Shown here one piece after another: positions 35,054 to 43,408 of a stretch of DNA of 64,000 nt. The stretch covers positions 372,001 to 436,000 of the forward strand of contig NZ_FQVN01000002.1 in NCBI RefSeq assembly GCF_900129375.1. Reading direction: 5' to 3'. A program made the translations under genes and the position numbers. Each line of letters begins with the position of its first letter. The first letter of the stretch is position 1. Under the pieces are notes generated by a model. That model did no database searches. It had not been told where the DNA came from and was given only the letters and a program-made list of their open reading frames with translations. The stretch comes from Streptoalloteichus hindustanus. Its GTDB lineage: Bacteria > Actinomycetota > Actinomycetes > Mycobacteriales > Pseudonocardiaceae.

Positions 35054-37573
35054 GTGAACCTGTTCACCGTGCTGCGGGTGGTGCTGGGCGAGGTGCGCCG
35101 TCGTCCCGGCCGCGCCCTGCTGCCCGGCGTGGCGCTCGTGGTGGGCGTGGCGTGTCTGGCCGCATCCCTCGTGCTCAGTGACGCGATGGAGCGTGCGACC
35201 AGCGACGGGCGAGCTCGGGTGCCGGCCGCGGTCGGGCTCGTCGTCGAGGACGACAGCAGGTCCGAGGAGACGCCCGCCCCGTTCGAGGCGCTGACGCCGA
35301 AGCTCGCGGCCGTCCCCGGCGTGCGGCAGGTCGCGCCCGTGCGGCAGGGCGACGTGGACCTGCTGCTGGCCGCCGACGGCCGGGCGGTCGACGACCGGGC
35401 CGTCCTGGACGTCGAGCCGGCGGGCGACGACGCGCTGCGCCGGATCCCGATCGCCGAGGGGCGCGCGCCGGCGGCCGACGGGGAGATCGCGGTCGACCGG
35501 GTCACCGCGCACTACCGCGATCTCCGACCCGGCTCGCGGGTGGCGATCGCGGACACCGCCGGCCGGCGGACCGAGGTCGTGGTCAGCGGCGTGACGGTGC
35601 GGGGCGGTGTCGGCCGCGCCGAGCTCGTGGGTGGACCGGACCTGGCGGCCAGGGTGGCTCCGAAGATCACCACGAGTGAGCTCGGCCTGGTCCTCGCCCC
35701 GGGGGCCGACCCGGCAGCGGTGCGCACCGCCGTCACGGCCGTGGTGGGCAAGGGGCTGCGCGTCGTGCCAGCGGCCGAGGCCAGCTCCAACACCGCGAAC
35801 CACAACCTCGGCGGGCTGCTGTTGTTCAGCATCCTGGCGCTGGCCACGGCCGTGTTCGTGGCCGCGGCCACCTTCCGGGCCGTCTACCTGCAACGACAGC
35901 GGCAGACCGCGTTGATGCGCTGCCTGGGCGCGGAACGGGCGCCCCTGGTGTGGGCCAACCTGCTCGAAGCGGTGCTGACCGGCGTCGTGTCCGGTCTGGT
36001 CGGGGCGCTCCTGGGCGGACCGGCCGGGTGGCTGCTGGCCCGCGTGCTCGACGCGACCGGCACGTCGGCGCTGCTGGGCGCGGTGGAGCTGAGCCCGTCC
36101 CTGGCGCCCCCGGCGTCCACGCTGGTCCTCGGGGTCGGGGTGGCCGCCGCGCTCAGCGTGGTCGCCGCCGTCCGGCCGGCCCTGGGCGCGTCGCTGGTGC
36201 CGCCGCTGGTCGCCCTGCGCACCGCGGAGGAGGCGCCGCCGGAGCGCGCGCTCACCAGGGGCCGGCGGGTGCTGGGCTGGATCTCGGTCGCGATCTCGGT
36301 CGCGTTCGCGGCCGGCGCGGTGGCCAGCAGGGGGAGCAGCGCCGCGGCGTTCGCCGCCCTGTGCTCGGCCATCGCGGCCGTCGCCGGCGGGTTCATGGCG
36401 TTCGGCCCGGTCACGGTTCCGTGGATCAGCCGGTTGTTCGGCGCGGCCGTCGGCCGGCTCGGCGGCACGACCTGGCGGTTGGCCGCGCTGGAGGTGCGCA
36501 GGGTCCCGCACCGCGCCGCCGCGGTGGCCCTGCCGCTGGTCCTGGCCAGTGCCCTGGTGAGCTTCGGGCTCGGCACGATGGGCGGGTTCGCCGCCTCCGA
36601 GGAGGAGGACGCGCGCTACCCCCGCGCCGACGTGGTGGTGCAGGACGTGGGCGAGCGTCCGTTGTCCACCGAGGCCGCGCGGGCCGCCGAACAGGGCGCG
36701 GGCGCCGCCGCCACCGTGACGCTGCGCCGCACCACGGGCACCGTGCCGACGAAGGTGCGGGGCACGCCGCCGGAGAACACCGTCGCGGCCGCTGACCCCG
36801 CCGCGACCAGGGACGTGCTGACCCGCCTCGGGCTTCCCCGCGACGTCGTGGACCGGTTCGACACCGGCGCCGCGTTGACCGACCCGTCCACCGCGACGCG
36901 GCTGGACCTGCGGCCGGGCCAGGAGTTCACGGTGGAGGGGCTGCCGGGCGGACCCCGCACGGTGCGGTTCGCCGGCACGTACCCCTACACCCTCATGCGG
37001 CCCGCCGTGCTGCTGGCCGACAGCGGGCTCGGCACGCCGGACACCGTGCTCGTCGCGATGCGGCCGGGCGCCGACCAGACCGCCTACCAGGCCGACGTGC
37101 GGCGCGCCCTGGCCGGGCAGCCCACCGTGCTCGTGGAGACCAGGGCCGACCGGATCGCCCGCAGCGCGCAGCGCTTCGACGTTCTCGCCACGCTGTTCGC
37201 CGTGCTGCTCGGGCTGTCGGTCGCGGTGGCCGTCACGGGCATCGGCACCGCGCTGGCCATCTCCGTGCAGGAACGCCGCAAGGAGCTGGCGTTGCGGCGG
37301 GCGTTGGGCGTGCACCGCTTCGGGATGCGGCACGGCCTGGTGGCCGAGGCGGTGATCCTCGCGCTGGTCGGCCTGGTCGGCGGCGGCGCGCTCGGCGCCG
37401 CCTACTCCTGGCTGCTGCTCTACAGCTCCGGTCTCGGCGCCACGCCCACCACCCCGTTGTGGACGCTGGGCGTCGGCGCGGCCGCTGTGGTCCTGCTGGC
37501 CGCGCTCTCCGCCTTCGGGCCGGCGCGCACGGCCGGTCGGATCGCGCCGGCGGCCGGACTGGCCAGCGGCTGA
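35054..37573 (+). CDS. Second FtsX-type ABC permease with duplicated FtsX domains
   Basis: 839 residues with the same architecture as the preceding permease: N-terminal helix after LRVVLGEVRRRPGRALLPG, a large outer domain, FtsX trio with QTALMRCLGAERAPLVWANLLEA, a central helix pair, a second outer domain (about 555-715), and a final trio with RKELALRRALGVHRFGMRHGLVAEA. The two permeases are diverged paralogues, suggesting an old tandem duplication. No second ATPase gene is present. AAGGA lies about 10 bases before GTG 35054; the 124-bp gap could carry its own promoter. A 10-bp tandem array begins exactly with its TGA stop. Confidence 0.9.
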   Translation: MNLFTVLRVVLGEVRRRPGRALLPGVALVVGVACLAASLVLSDAMERATSDGRARVPAAVGLVVEDDSRSEETPAPFEALTPKLAAVPGVRQVAPVRQGDVDLLLAADGRAVDDRAVLDVEPAGDDALRRIPIAEGRAPAADGEIAVDRVTAHYRDLRPGSRVAIADTAGRRTEVVVSGVTVRGGVGRAELVGGPDLAARVAPKITTSELGLVLAPGADPAAVRTAVTAVVGKGLRVVPAAEASSNTANHNLGGLLLFSILALATAVFVAAATFRAVYLQRQRQTALMRCLGAERAPLVWANLLEAVLTGVVSGLVGALLGGPAGWLLARVLDATGTSALLGAVELSPSLAPPASTLVLGVGVAAALSVVAAVRPALGASLVPPLVALRTAEEAPPERALTRGRRVLGWISVAISVAFAAGAVASRGSSAAAFAALCSAIAAVAGGFMAFGPVTVPWISRLFGAAVGRLGGTTWRLAALEVRRVPHRAAAVALPLVLASALVSFGLGTMGGFAASEEEDARYPRADVVVQDVGERPLSTEAARAAEQGAGAAATVTLRRTTGTVPTKVRGTPPENTVAAADPAATRDVLTRLGLPRDVVDRFDTGAALTDPSTATRLDLRPGQEFTVEGLPGGPRTVRFAGTYPYTLMRPAVLLADSGLGTPDTVLVAMRPGADQTAYQADVRRALAGQPTVLVETRADRIARSAQRFDVLATLFAVLLGLSVAVAVTGIGTALAISVQERRKELALRRALGVHRFGMRHGLVAEAVILALVGLVGGGALGAAYSWLLLYSSGLGATPTTPLWTLGVGAAAVVLLAALSAFGPARTAGRIAPAAGLASG

Positions 37574-37640
37574 GCACAGCCGAGCACAGCCGAGCACGGC
37601 TGAGCGCGGCTGAGCGCGGCTGAGCGCGGCTGAGCGCGCG
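37571..37640. repeat. 7 x 10-bp tandem repeat starting at the permease stop codon
   Basis: Seven consecutive 10-base units (TGAGCACAGC, CGAGCACAGC, CGAGCACGGC, then TGAGCGCGGC three times and a last variant). The first three bases of unit 1 are the TGA stop. Confidence 0.92.
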
Positions 37641-37815
37641 GCGGGGCCGCGCCCGAGCGGTGGCGAGGCCGCGCGGCAGCGAGCGGCACCCGGCCGGGAG
37701 CGGGTACCCGCTGTCGACGCGTCGGTCCGGGGCACGGCCCGCGCCGTGCCCCGGACCGGTCGGCTCGCCCCGCGTGTACCCCATGCGTCGGCGGTGCGGA
37801 GGGCCCTCGGACCCG

Positions 37816-37821
37816 TAGGCT
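37816..37821 (+). promoter_or_regulatory. -10 element TAGGCT of dop
   Basis: TAGGCT ends 6 bases before the dop ATG, so a leaderless message is expected. The hexamer is the same as that in the three dispersed elements, but here it has no DnaA-type boxes upstream. Confidence 0.7.
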
Positions 37822-37827
37822 GGGCGC

Positions 37828-39327
37828 ATGCGGCGGATCATGGGGACAGAGGTCGAGTACGGCATCGCCGTGCCGGGCGACGCGACCGCGAACCCGGTGC
37901 TGACCTCCACGCAGGTGGTGCTGGCCTACGCCGCGGCGGCCGAGGTGCCGCGGGCCCGGCGGGCGCGGTGGGACTACGAGGTGGAGTCGCCCCTGCGCGA
38001 CGCCAGGGGCTTCGACCTCGGCGCCCCCGGCGTGCCGCCCACCGACCCGGAGGTCGAGGACCTCGGCGCGGCCAACGTCATCCTCACCAACGGCGCGCGG
38101 CTCTACGTCGACCACGCCCACCCGGAGTACTCCACCCCCGAGGTCACCAACGCCAGGGACGTGGTGGTCTGGGACAAGGCGGGGGAGCGGGTGATGGAGG
38201 AGGCCGCGCTGAAGGCGGCCACCGTTCCCGGGCAGCCCCGGATGCAGCTCTACAAGAACAACGTCGACGGCAAGGGCGCGAGCTACGGCGCGCACGAGAA
38301 CTACCTGATGTCCCGGAGCACCCCGTTCACCGCCGTGATCTCCGGGCTCACCCCGTTCTTCGCCTCCCGCCAGGTCGTGTGCGGGGCCGGCAGGGTGGGC
38401 ATGGGCCCGGCCGGCGAGGAGGCCGGGTTCCAGCTCTCCCAGCGCTCCGACTACATCGAGGTCGAGGTCGGCCTGGAGACCACGCTCAAGCGCGGCATCA
38501 TCAACACGCGCGACGAGCCGCACGCCGACGCCGACAAGTACCGGCGGCTGCACGTGATCATCGGCGACGCCAACCTCGCCGAGTACTCCACCTACCTCAA
38601 GGTCGGCACCACCTCGCTGGTCCTGGACATGATCGAGTCCGGACGCCGGTTCGACGACCTCCGGCTGGCCGACCCGGTGCGGGCCGTGCACGCCATCAGC
38701 CACGACCCCACGCTGCGGACCACGGTCGAGCTGGCGGACGGGCGCAAGTTCACCGGCCTGGACATCCAGCGCGCCTACCACGAGCGGGCCGCCGAGCACG
38801 TGGAGCGGCACGGCGCGGAGCGGGTGGCCGTGGACGTGCTGCGCACCTGGGACGAGGTGCTCGCGACCCTGGGGCGCGACCCGATGGACTGCGCGGACCG
38901 CCTCGACTGGCCGGCCAAGCTGCGCCTGCTGGAGGGCTACCGGGCCAGGGACGGCCTGGGCTGGGCCTCGCCCCGCCTGCACCTGGTCGACCTCCAGTAC
39001 TCCGACGTGCGGCTCGACAAGGGCCTGTACAACCGGCTGGTGGCGCGGGGCTCCATGCGCCGGCTGGTCAGCGAGGAGGAGGTGCGCGCCGCCGTCACCG
39101 CCCCGCCGGAGGACACCAGGGCGTACTTCCGCGGCCGGTGCCTGGAGCGCTACCCGTCCTCGGTGGCGGCCGCCTCGTGGGACTCGGTCATCTTCGACCT
39201 GGGCCGCGAGTCGCTGGTCCGCATCCCCACGCTGGAGCCGTTGCGCGGCACGAAGTCGCACGTCGGCCACCTGCTGGAGGCGGCGGCCACGGCTGAGGAG
39301 CTGGTCGAGTCGCTCACGCGCGGGTAA
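37828..39327 (+). CDS. dop: Depupylase (Pup deamidase/depupylase)
   Basis: 499 residues of the carboxylate-amine ligase-like Dop/PafA fold. It begins [15 protein letters not shown] with the nucleotide and metal-binding Glu residues, followed by the Dop-specific loop (about 42-70, [20 protein letters not shown]), absent in Paf[20 protein letters not shown] is conserved in both. Dop hydrolyses the isopeptide bond between Pup and substrate lysines. In mycobacteria it also converts Pup-Gln to Pup-Glu, a step not needed here because Pup ends in Glu. pup lies 110 bp downstream. ATG 37828 is supported by TAGGCT. Confidence 0.96.
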   Translation: MRRIMGTEVEYGIAVPGDATANPVLTSTQVVLAYAAAAEVPRARRARWDYEVESPLRDARGFDLGAPGVPPTDPEVEDLGAANVILTNGARLYVDHAHPEYSTPEVTNARDVVVWDKAGERVMEEAALKAATVPGQPRMQLYKNNVDGKGASYGAHENYLMSRSTPFTAVISGLTPFFASRQVVCGAGRVGMGPAGEEAGFQLSQRSDYIEVEVGLETTLKRGIINTRDEPHADADKYRRLHVIIGDANLAEYSTYLKVGTTSLVLDMIESGRRFDDLRLADPVRAVHAISHDPTLRTTVELADGRKFTGLDIQRAYHERAAEHVERHGAERVAVDVLRTWDEVLATLGRDPMDCADRLDWPAKLRLLEGYRARDGLGWASPRLHLVDLQYSDVRLDKGLYNRLVARGSMRRLVSEEEVRAAVTAPPEDTRAYFRGRCLERYPSSVAAASWDSVIFDLGRESLVRIPTLEPLRGTKSHVGHLLEAAATAEELVESLTRG

Positions 39328-39437
39328 CCCCGAGTCGAACCGGCGGCGCGGGCGCGGGGAAGTGCCCGGGTGGCCGGCGACGTTTGTCCGAGCGGGTGGG
39401 TAATGTTCATGCCAGGCCCACCGAACCGGGAGGCGAG

Positions 39438-39632
39438 ATGTCGCAGGAAAAGGTGCAGCGGCACGGCGGTGGCGACGGCGACGAGGAGACGACGGGCGCC
39501 GCGCCGGCCGGCCAGGAACGCCGGGAGAAGCTCGGCGAGGACGTCGACGCCATCCTGGACGAGATCGACGACGTCCTGGAGGAGAACGCCGAGGACTTCG
39601 TCCGCGCCTACGTGCAGAAGGGCGGCGAGTAG
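39438..39632 (+). CDS. pup: Prokaryotic ubiquitin-like protein Pup, ending in Gly-Gly-Glu
   Basis: 64 residues, acidic and mostly disordered. The ARC-binding helical region is [20 protein letters not shown], and the C-terminus is VQKGGE. The last codon before TAG is GAG, so Pup is made directly in the ligation-competent Glu form instead of the Gln form of Mycobacterium and Streptomyces. PafA attaches the Glu side chain to substrate lysines. GGGAGG precedes ATG 39438. An 8-bp hairpin separates pup from prcB. Confidence 0.97.
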   Translation: MSQEKVQRHGGGDGDEETTGAAPAGQERREKLGEDVDAILDEIDDVLEENAEDFVRAYVQKGGE

Positions 39633-39643
39633 CCGACGGGACC

Positions 39644-39674
39644 GGGTGGGGCCGCCGTTCGGGTGACCCCACCC
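39644..39674 (+). terminator. Hairpin between pup and prcB
   Basis: GGGTGGGG (39644-39651) pairs with CCCCACCC (39667-39674). It starts 11 bases after the pup stop and may act as an attenuator or RNA-stabilising end, keeping pup mRNA above prcBA. Confidence 0.5.
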
Positions 39675-39868
39675 CCGCCGTGGCCGCCCCCACGACGCGA
39701 CCGACCCGGACGGGCCGGCCGCCAGGGGGACGCCGTCGGCGTCACCCCCGGTTCCGCCCGCGACGCGGCGCCGCCGACCCCGGTTCGGCGCCGGCCAGAC
39801 CCGTGAACCAGACCCAACCCGCGAACCAGACCCCGTACCCCCGACGCGAGCAGGAGACGATCCAGCCG

Positions 39869-40714
39869 ATGGAACCCACGTCGGCCCGGTCCCAGCCGGG
39901 CGCGGCCCTGCCGGCGGCCTACTTCAGCCTGGGCACCTCGTCGTTCACCGACTTCCTCCGCGTGGCCGCGCCCGACCTCCTGCCGGGTCGGCGCGCGCTC
40001 CCGGAGGGCCGGGTGGAGGCCCCGCACGGAACCACCATCGTCGCCCTGACCTTCGCCGACGGCGTGCTCATCGCCGGCGACCGGCGGGCCACGATGGGCA
40101 ACCTGATCGCCCAGCGGGACATCGAGAAGGTCTTCGTCACCGACGAGTACTCCGCCGTGGGCATCGCGGGCACCGCCGGCATCGCGATCGAGATGGTCCG
40201 GCTGTTCGCGGTCGAGCTCCAGCACTACGAGAAGATCGAGGGCGTGCCGCTGTCGCTGGACGGCAAGGCCAACCGCCTGGCGAACATGCTGCGCGGCAAC
40301 CTCGACGGCGCGATGATCGGCCTGGCCGTGCTCCCGCTGTTCGTCGGCTACGACCCGGACGCGGCCGACCCGAGGCGCGCGGGCCGCGTCATCTCCTACG
40401 ACATCGCCGGTGGGCGGTACGAGGAGGTCGGGGGCTACCACGCGGTGGGCTCCGGCTCGCTGTTCGCCAAGTCGGCGCTGAAGAAGCGGCACGACCCGAA
40501 CGCCGACGCCGACGCCGCCGTGCGGACCGCGATCGAGGCCCTCTACGACGCGGCCGACGACGACACCGCCACCGGCGGCCCCGACCTGTCCCGCCGGATC
40601 TTCCCGGTGGTGGTCACCATCACCGCCGAGGGCGCCGTCCGCCTGTCCGACGAGCAGACGGGCGCGGTCGCCGAGGCCGTGGTGGCCGCCCGCCGGGAGA
40701 ACCCGGGCGGCTGA
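39869..40714 (+). CDS. prcB: 20S proteasome beta subunit, catalytic
   Basis: 281 residues with a 54-residue propeptide that is cut at Gly54-Thr55 ([12 protein letters not shown]). The exposed Thr55 is the N-terminal nucleophile. The conserved catalytic Asp and Lys are in [14 protein letters not shown] and the loop that follows. Fourteen beta subunits form the inner rings of the core particle. ATG 39869 has AGGAG 12 bases upstream and gives a propeptide of normal length; more upstream frame exists but its Pro/Thr-rich translation is not family-like. prcA follows after 50 bp. Confidence 0.95.
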   Translation: MEPTSARSQPGAALPAAYFSLGTSSFTDFLRVAAPDLLPGRRALPEGRVEAPHGTTIVALTFADGVLIAGDRRATMGNLIAQRDIEKVFVTDEYSAVGIAGTAGIAIEMVRLFAVELQHYEKIEGVPLSLDGKANRLANMLRGNLDGAMIGLAVLPLFVGYDPDAADPRRAGRVISYDIAGGRYEEVGGYHAVGSGSLFAKSALKKRHDPNADADAAVRTAIEALYDAADDDTATGGPDLSRRIFPVVVTITAEGAVRLSDEQTGAVAEAVVAARRENPGG

Positions 40715-40764
40715 CCCCCGACCGTGCCGACATCCACCGGTTCGCGACTCCAGGAGCACACGCC

Positions 40765-41577
40765 GTGACGCTTCCGTTCTACGCCTCTCCCGAGCAGTTG
40801 ATGCGGGACAAGTCGGAGTACGCCCGCAAGGGGATCGCCCGCGGGCGCAGCGTCGTGGTGCTCGCCTACGCGGGGGGAGTGCTGTTCGTCGCGGAGAACC
40901 ACTCGACGACGTTGCACAAGGTCTCCGAGATCTACGACCGGATCGGCTTCGCCGCGGTCGGCCGGTACAGCGAGTTCGAGAACCTGCGCCAGGCCGGCAT
41001 CCGGTTCGCCGACATCCGCGGCTACAGCTACGACCGCCGCGACGTCACCGGCCGCCAGATCGCGAACACCTACGCGCAGGCCCTCGGCGTGATCTTCACC
41101 GAGCAGCCCAAGCCGTACGAGGTGGAGCTGTGCGTCGCCGAGGTGGGGGAGACCTCCGCCGAGGACCAGCTCTACCGGGTCACCTACGACGGTTCGGTCG
41201 GCGACGAGCCGGACTTCGTGGTGATGGGCGGCCAGGCGGAGACCATCACCACCGCCCTGCGCCAGGCGTACGAGGCCGAGATGGACCTCGGGGCGGCCAT
41301 CGCCACCGCCGTGACGGCGTTGCGCGCCGGCAACAGCGGCAACGGCGGCGAGCAGCGGGACCTGGGCGTGAAGCAGCTCGAGGTCGCGGTGCTGGACCGG
41401 GCCCGCCCGCGCCGGGCGTTCCGCCGCATCCGGGGCGCCGCGCTGGAGGACCTGCTGACCGGCGGGGGCGCCGCGCGGGACGGCGGGGCGGGCGAGAGCG
41501 CCGCCGAGGCCGCCGACGCCACGCCCGCGGGTGGGGCGGAGGACCGCTCCGAGGGCGGCGACACCGCCGAGAGCTGA
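40765..41577 (+). CDS. prcA: 20S proteasome alpha subunit
   Basis: 270 residues. The N-terminal gating segment [28 protein letters not shown] is typical; Lys and Arg here form pockets for the ARC C-termini. No catalytic Thr is present, as expected for alpha subunits. Residues about 225-270 are an acidic Gly/Ala/Glu tail ([15 protein letters not shown]). Alpha rings cap the PrcB rings. GGAG lies before GTG 40765. The gene is followed by copy C of the dispersed element and a strong hairpin. Confidence 0.96.
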   Translation: MTLPFYASPEQLMRDKSEYARKGIARGRSVVVLAYAGGVLFVAENHSTTLHKVSEIYDRIGFAAVGRYSEFENLRQAGIRFADIRGYSYDRRDVTGRQIANTYAQALGVIFTEQPKPYEVELCVAEVGETSAEDQLYRVTYDGSVGDEPDFVVMGGQAETITTALRQAYEAEMDLGAAIATAVTALRAGNSGNGGEQRDLGVKQLEVAVLDRARPRRAFRRIRGAALEDLLTGGGAARDGGAGESAAEAADATPAGGAEDRSEGGDTAES

Positions 41578-41637
41578 CCGTCCACCTTGGACGGGTTGTC
41601 GGGCGCTGTCAAACGCTTCTGCCCGCGAACCCCGTAG

Positions 41638-41747
41638 TTGTCCACAGGGGAGCTGGTTGTCCACAGTGGCGCGTGACCGGCTTGGGGGCCGTGCGACGTG
41701 CCGATAGGCTGGAGCAGGGCTCGCCCCCCAGGGCGGGTGGGGGCTGT
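41638..41747 (+). repeat. Dispersed element, copy C (DnaA-type boxes, -10, hairpin core)
   Basis: TTGTCCACA at 41638-41646 and 41657-41665, TAGGCT at 41705-41710 (40 bp past the second box), core at 41704-41747. It begins 60 bases after prcA. The core differs from copies A and B at only a few positions just after the -10. Confidence 0.85.
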
Positions 41748-41826
41748 CCGGGCAGTCGGTGAAAGAGCTCCACCAGGTTTTCGGATTCACCTCGCGGCCG
41801 CGTCGCCACCGGGCGACGCGGCCGCG
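41717..41826 (+). ncRNA. Candidate small RNA from copy C to a strong terminator
   Basis: If the TAGGCT at 41705 is a real -10, an RNA starting near 41717 would carry the core hairpin and end in the perfect stem-loop at 41793-41826, about 110 nt with no open frame of coding quality. This is inference from signals only. Confidence 0.3.
41793..41826 (+). terminator. Perfect 15-bp stem, ACCG loop
   Basis: CGCGGCCGCGTCGCC (41793-41807), loop ACCG, exact complement (41812-41826). It isolates prcA and element C from the isocitrate-lyase-family gene. Confidence 0.85.
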
Positions 41827-42202
41827 GCGTTCCCGGGGTTTCCACCTCGTTTCACCGGACGACACCTTCGTTCGTCCAACAGCGAACAGTGTGCCGCGCG
41901 ATCCACTCGTCTGGGGTCGCTGTTGGCAGATTTTGCGACTCTCGGTAGCCAAAACTCATCCCAGGTTGGCCACTATCGATACTTGGCAAGATTCGCGGGG
42001 GACCCATAACGTAGTGTCCGGTATGGCTGGTATGTCCGTTTCGCTCGCGATCGTCCGGGAGTGAGCACAGGGCCGGCGGTGGGGAGGGGACAACAGGTTC
42101 CCGCGTCGGACGTATATCCCCTGTGACCTGCGCGGACGACATGCCGAACGCGAGTGGCGGCGCCTGTCACCACCGGACCGACACCTGTCGTCAGGAGGAG
42201 TT
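41827..42202 (+). promoter_or_regulatory. Leader and control region of the isocitrate-lyase-family gene
   Basis: This stretch is less GC-rich than its surroundings. TTTTG (41931-41935) and CAAAA (41950-41954) form an inverted repeat. TTGGC occurs twice (near 41966 and 41983). A -10 TAGTGT lies at 42012-42017, which would give a leader of about 180 bases. Six bases later a 13-codon frame (42023-42064, MAGMSVSLAIVRE) starts. No longer frame has normal codon bias. Confidence 0.45.
42023..42064 (+). other. Possible 13-codon leader ORF
   Basis: ATG at 42023 follows TAGTGT by five bases, so it could be translated from a leaderless 5' end. The frame closes at TGA 42062-42064, about 140 bases before the main gene. 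A conserved peptide would imply translational control; from one sequence it is only a candidate. Confidence 0.25.
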
Positions 42203-43063
42203 GTGAGTCCCGGAAACAGTCTTCGCAAGCACGTTCTCTCTCCCGAGATCACCCCGCTGATCGGGGTGTTCGACATGTTCTCCGCCTCGGTCGCCGCCCG
42301 GCATTACGACGGTTTCTTCGTCTCCGGCTTCGGCTTCGCGGCGTCCCACTATGGTCTGCCCGACATCGGGTTCATCGCATGGCCGGACATCGTGGCCTTC
42401 GTCCAGAGACTGCGCACGGCCTTCCCCACCCACCACCTCCTGGTGGACATCGACGACGGCTACGGCGACCCGGAGATCGCCGCCCACGTCGTCGCGCAGG
42501 TCGAGCACGTCGGCGCCTCCGGCGTGATCCTGGAGGACCAGCAGCGCCCGCGCCGGTGCGGCCACGTGGACGGCAAGCAGGTCCTCCCGCTCGACGAGTA
42601 CCTCACCAAGCTCGACCGCGTGCTCCGGACGCGGACCGACCTGCTGGTGGTGGCCCGCACCGACGCGACGGAGGAGCCGGAGATCCTGCGTCGGGCCGCC
42701 GCCCTGGCCGAGACCGACGCCGACGTCATCCTGGTCGACGGCGTGCGCAGCGTGGACTGGATCCGCAAGGTGCGCGCGGTCATCGGCGACAAGCCGCTGC
42801 TGTTCAACCAGATCGCCGGTGGGCGGTCGCCGCGGCTGTCCCTGCCCGAGCTGGAGCGGCTCGGGGTGGATGTCGCCATCTACAGCACCCCGTGCCTGTT
42901 CGCAGCGCAGAGCGCCATGGATGCCGCTCTGACGGAGCTCAAGGCCAGTGACGGGCGGCTGCCGGAGGTCACCAACGGCGTCGTGGGCGTCGCGGCCTCG
43001 CTGGAGCTGCTCCACGAGAACCTGCGCCGGCGCCAGCCCCGTCCCGAGGCCGTGCCGGCCTGA
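42203..43063 (+). CDS. Isocitrate lyase / PEP mutase superfamily protein
   Basis: 286 residues forming a single TIM barrel of the short (PrpB-like) class. Metal ligands are in VDIDDGYGDP (82-90) and LEDQQ (110-114). The lyase signature is RRCGH with Cys119 as the probable acid, which favours a C-C lyase (methylisocitrate-, oxaloacetate- or related) over a phosphonate mutase. ARTDA (about 151-155) is also conserved. Substrate unknown. AGGAGGAG stands just before GTG 42203. A small exported protein gene follows 32 bp on, so the two are probably one operon. It lies between prcA and pafA, where mycobacteria carry unrelated genes. Confidence 0.85.
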   Translation: MSPGNSLRKHVLSPEITPLIGVFDMFSASVAARHYDGFFVSGFGFAASHYGLPDIGFIAWPDIVAFVQRLRTAFPTHHLLVDIDDGYGDPEIAAHVVAQVEHVGASGVILEDQQRPRRCGHVDGKQVLPLDEYLTKLDRVLRTRTDLLVVARTDATEEPEILRRAAALAETDADVILVDGVRSVDWIRKVRAVIGDKPLLFNQIAGGRSPRLSLPELERLGVDVAIYSTPCLFAAQSAMDAALTELKASDGRLPEVTNGVVGVAASLELLHENLRRRQPRPEAVPA

Positions 43064-43095
43064 GTGAGTCACCCGTCCGAGGAGGAGAGGCGCCG

Positions 43096-43341
43096 ATGCG
43101 TCGGACCACCAGGAAGATCCTGACCGCCGCGGGCGTGGTGCTCGCCGCGCCCGCCGCCGCGCTCGCCGGCGCGTCGGGCTCGGCCGACCGCGGCGACGGC
43201 GTCCGGCTCGCGGAGCCAGCTCCCGGGGGCCTGGTCACCGTCAACTACGTGGACAACGACAGCCTCCTGGAGATCGACCGGACGCTGAACCTGGACCAGG
43301 GCGGCGGCCACGCGGGCAGCGACGTGGAGCGGGCCCGCTGA
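43096..43341 (+). CDS. Small exported protein of unknown function
   Basis: 81 residues. Residues 1-25 (MRRTTRKILTAAGVVLAAPA...) form a signal peptide with a basic start and an AlaxAla-like end (AALAGA), giving a mature peptide of about 55 residues. That part contains LVTVNYVDNDSLLEIDRTLNLDQ, then a Gly/His segment, and has no Cys. GGAGGAGAGG precedes the ATG. It is likely co-transcribed with the lyase-family gene. No family recognised. Confidence 0.65.
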   Translation: MRRTTRKILTAAGVVLAAPAAALAGASGSADRGDGVRLAEPAPGGLVTVNYVDNDSLLEIDRTLNLDQGGGHAGSDVERAR

Positions 43342-43408
43342 CCCGGCGGCGAGGTGTTCGCGGACCACGCCGGGACCCGTCGACCGGGGGCGACGACGCC
43401 GGAACCGG

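Noticed and set aside
41759-42064. 101-codon frame downstream of copy C
   Set aside because: Begins inside the terminator region, mixed third positions, and spans a perfect hairpin; better read as regulatory DNA.
42203-43063. Phosphonate biosynthesis via PEP mutase
   Set aside because: The CGH motif with Cys119 fits lyases, and no phosphonopyruvate decarboxylase is adjacent.
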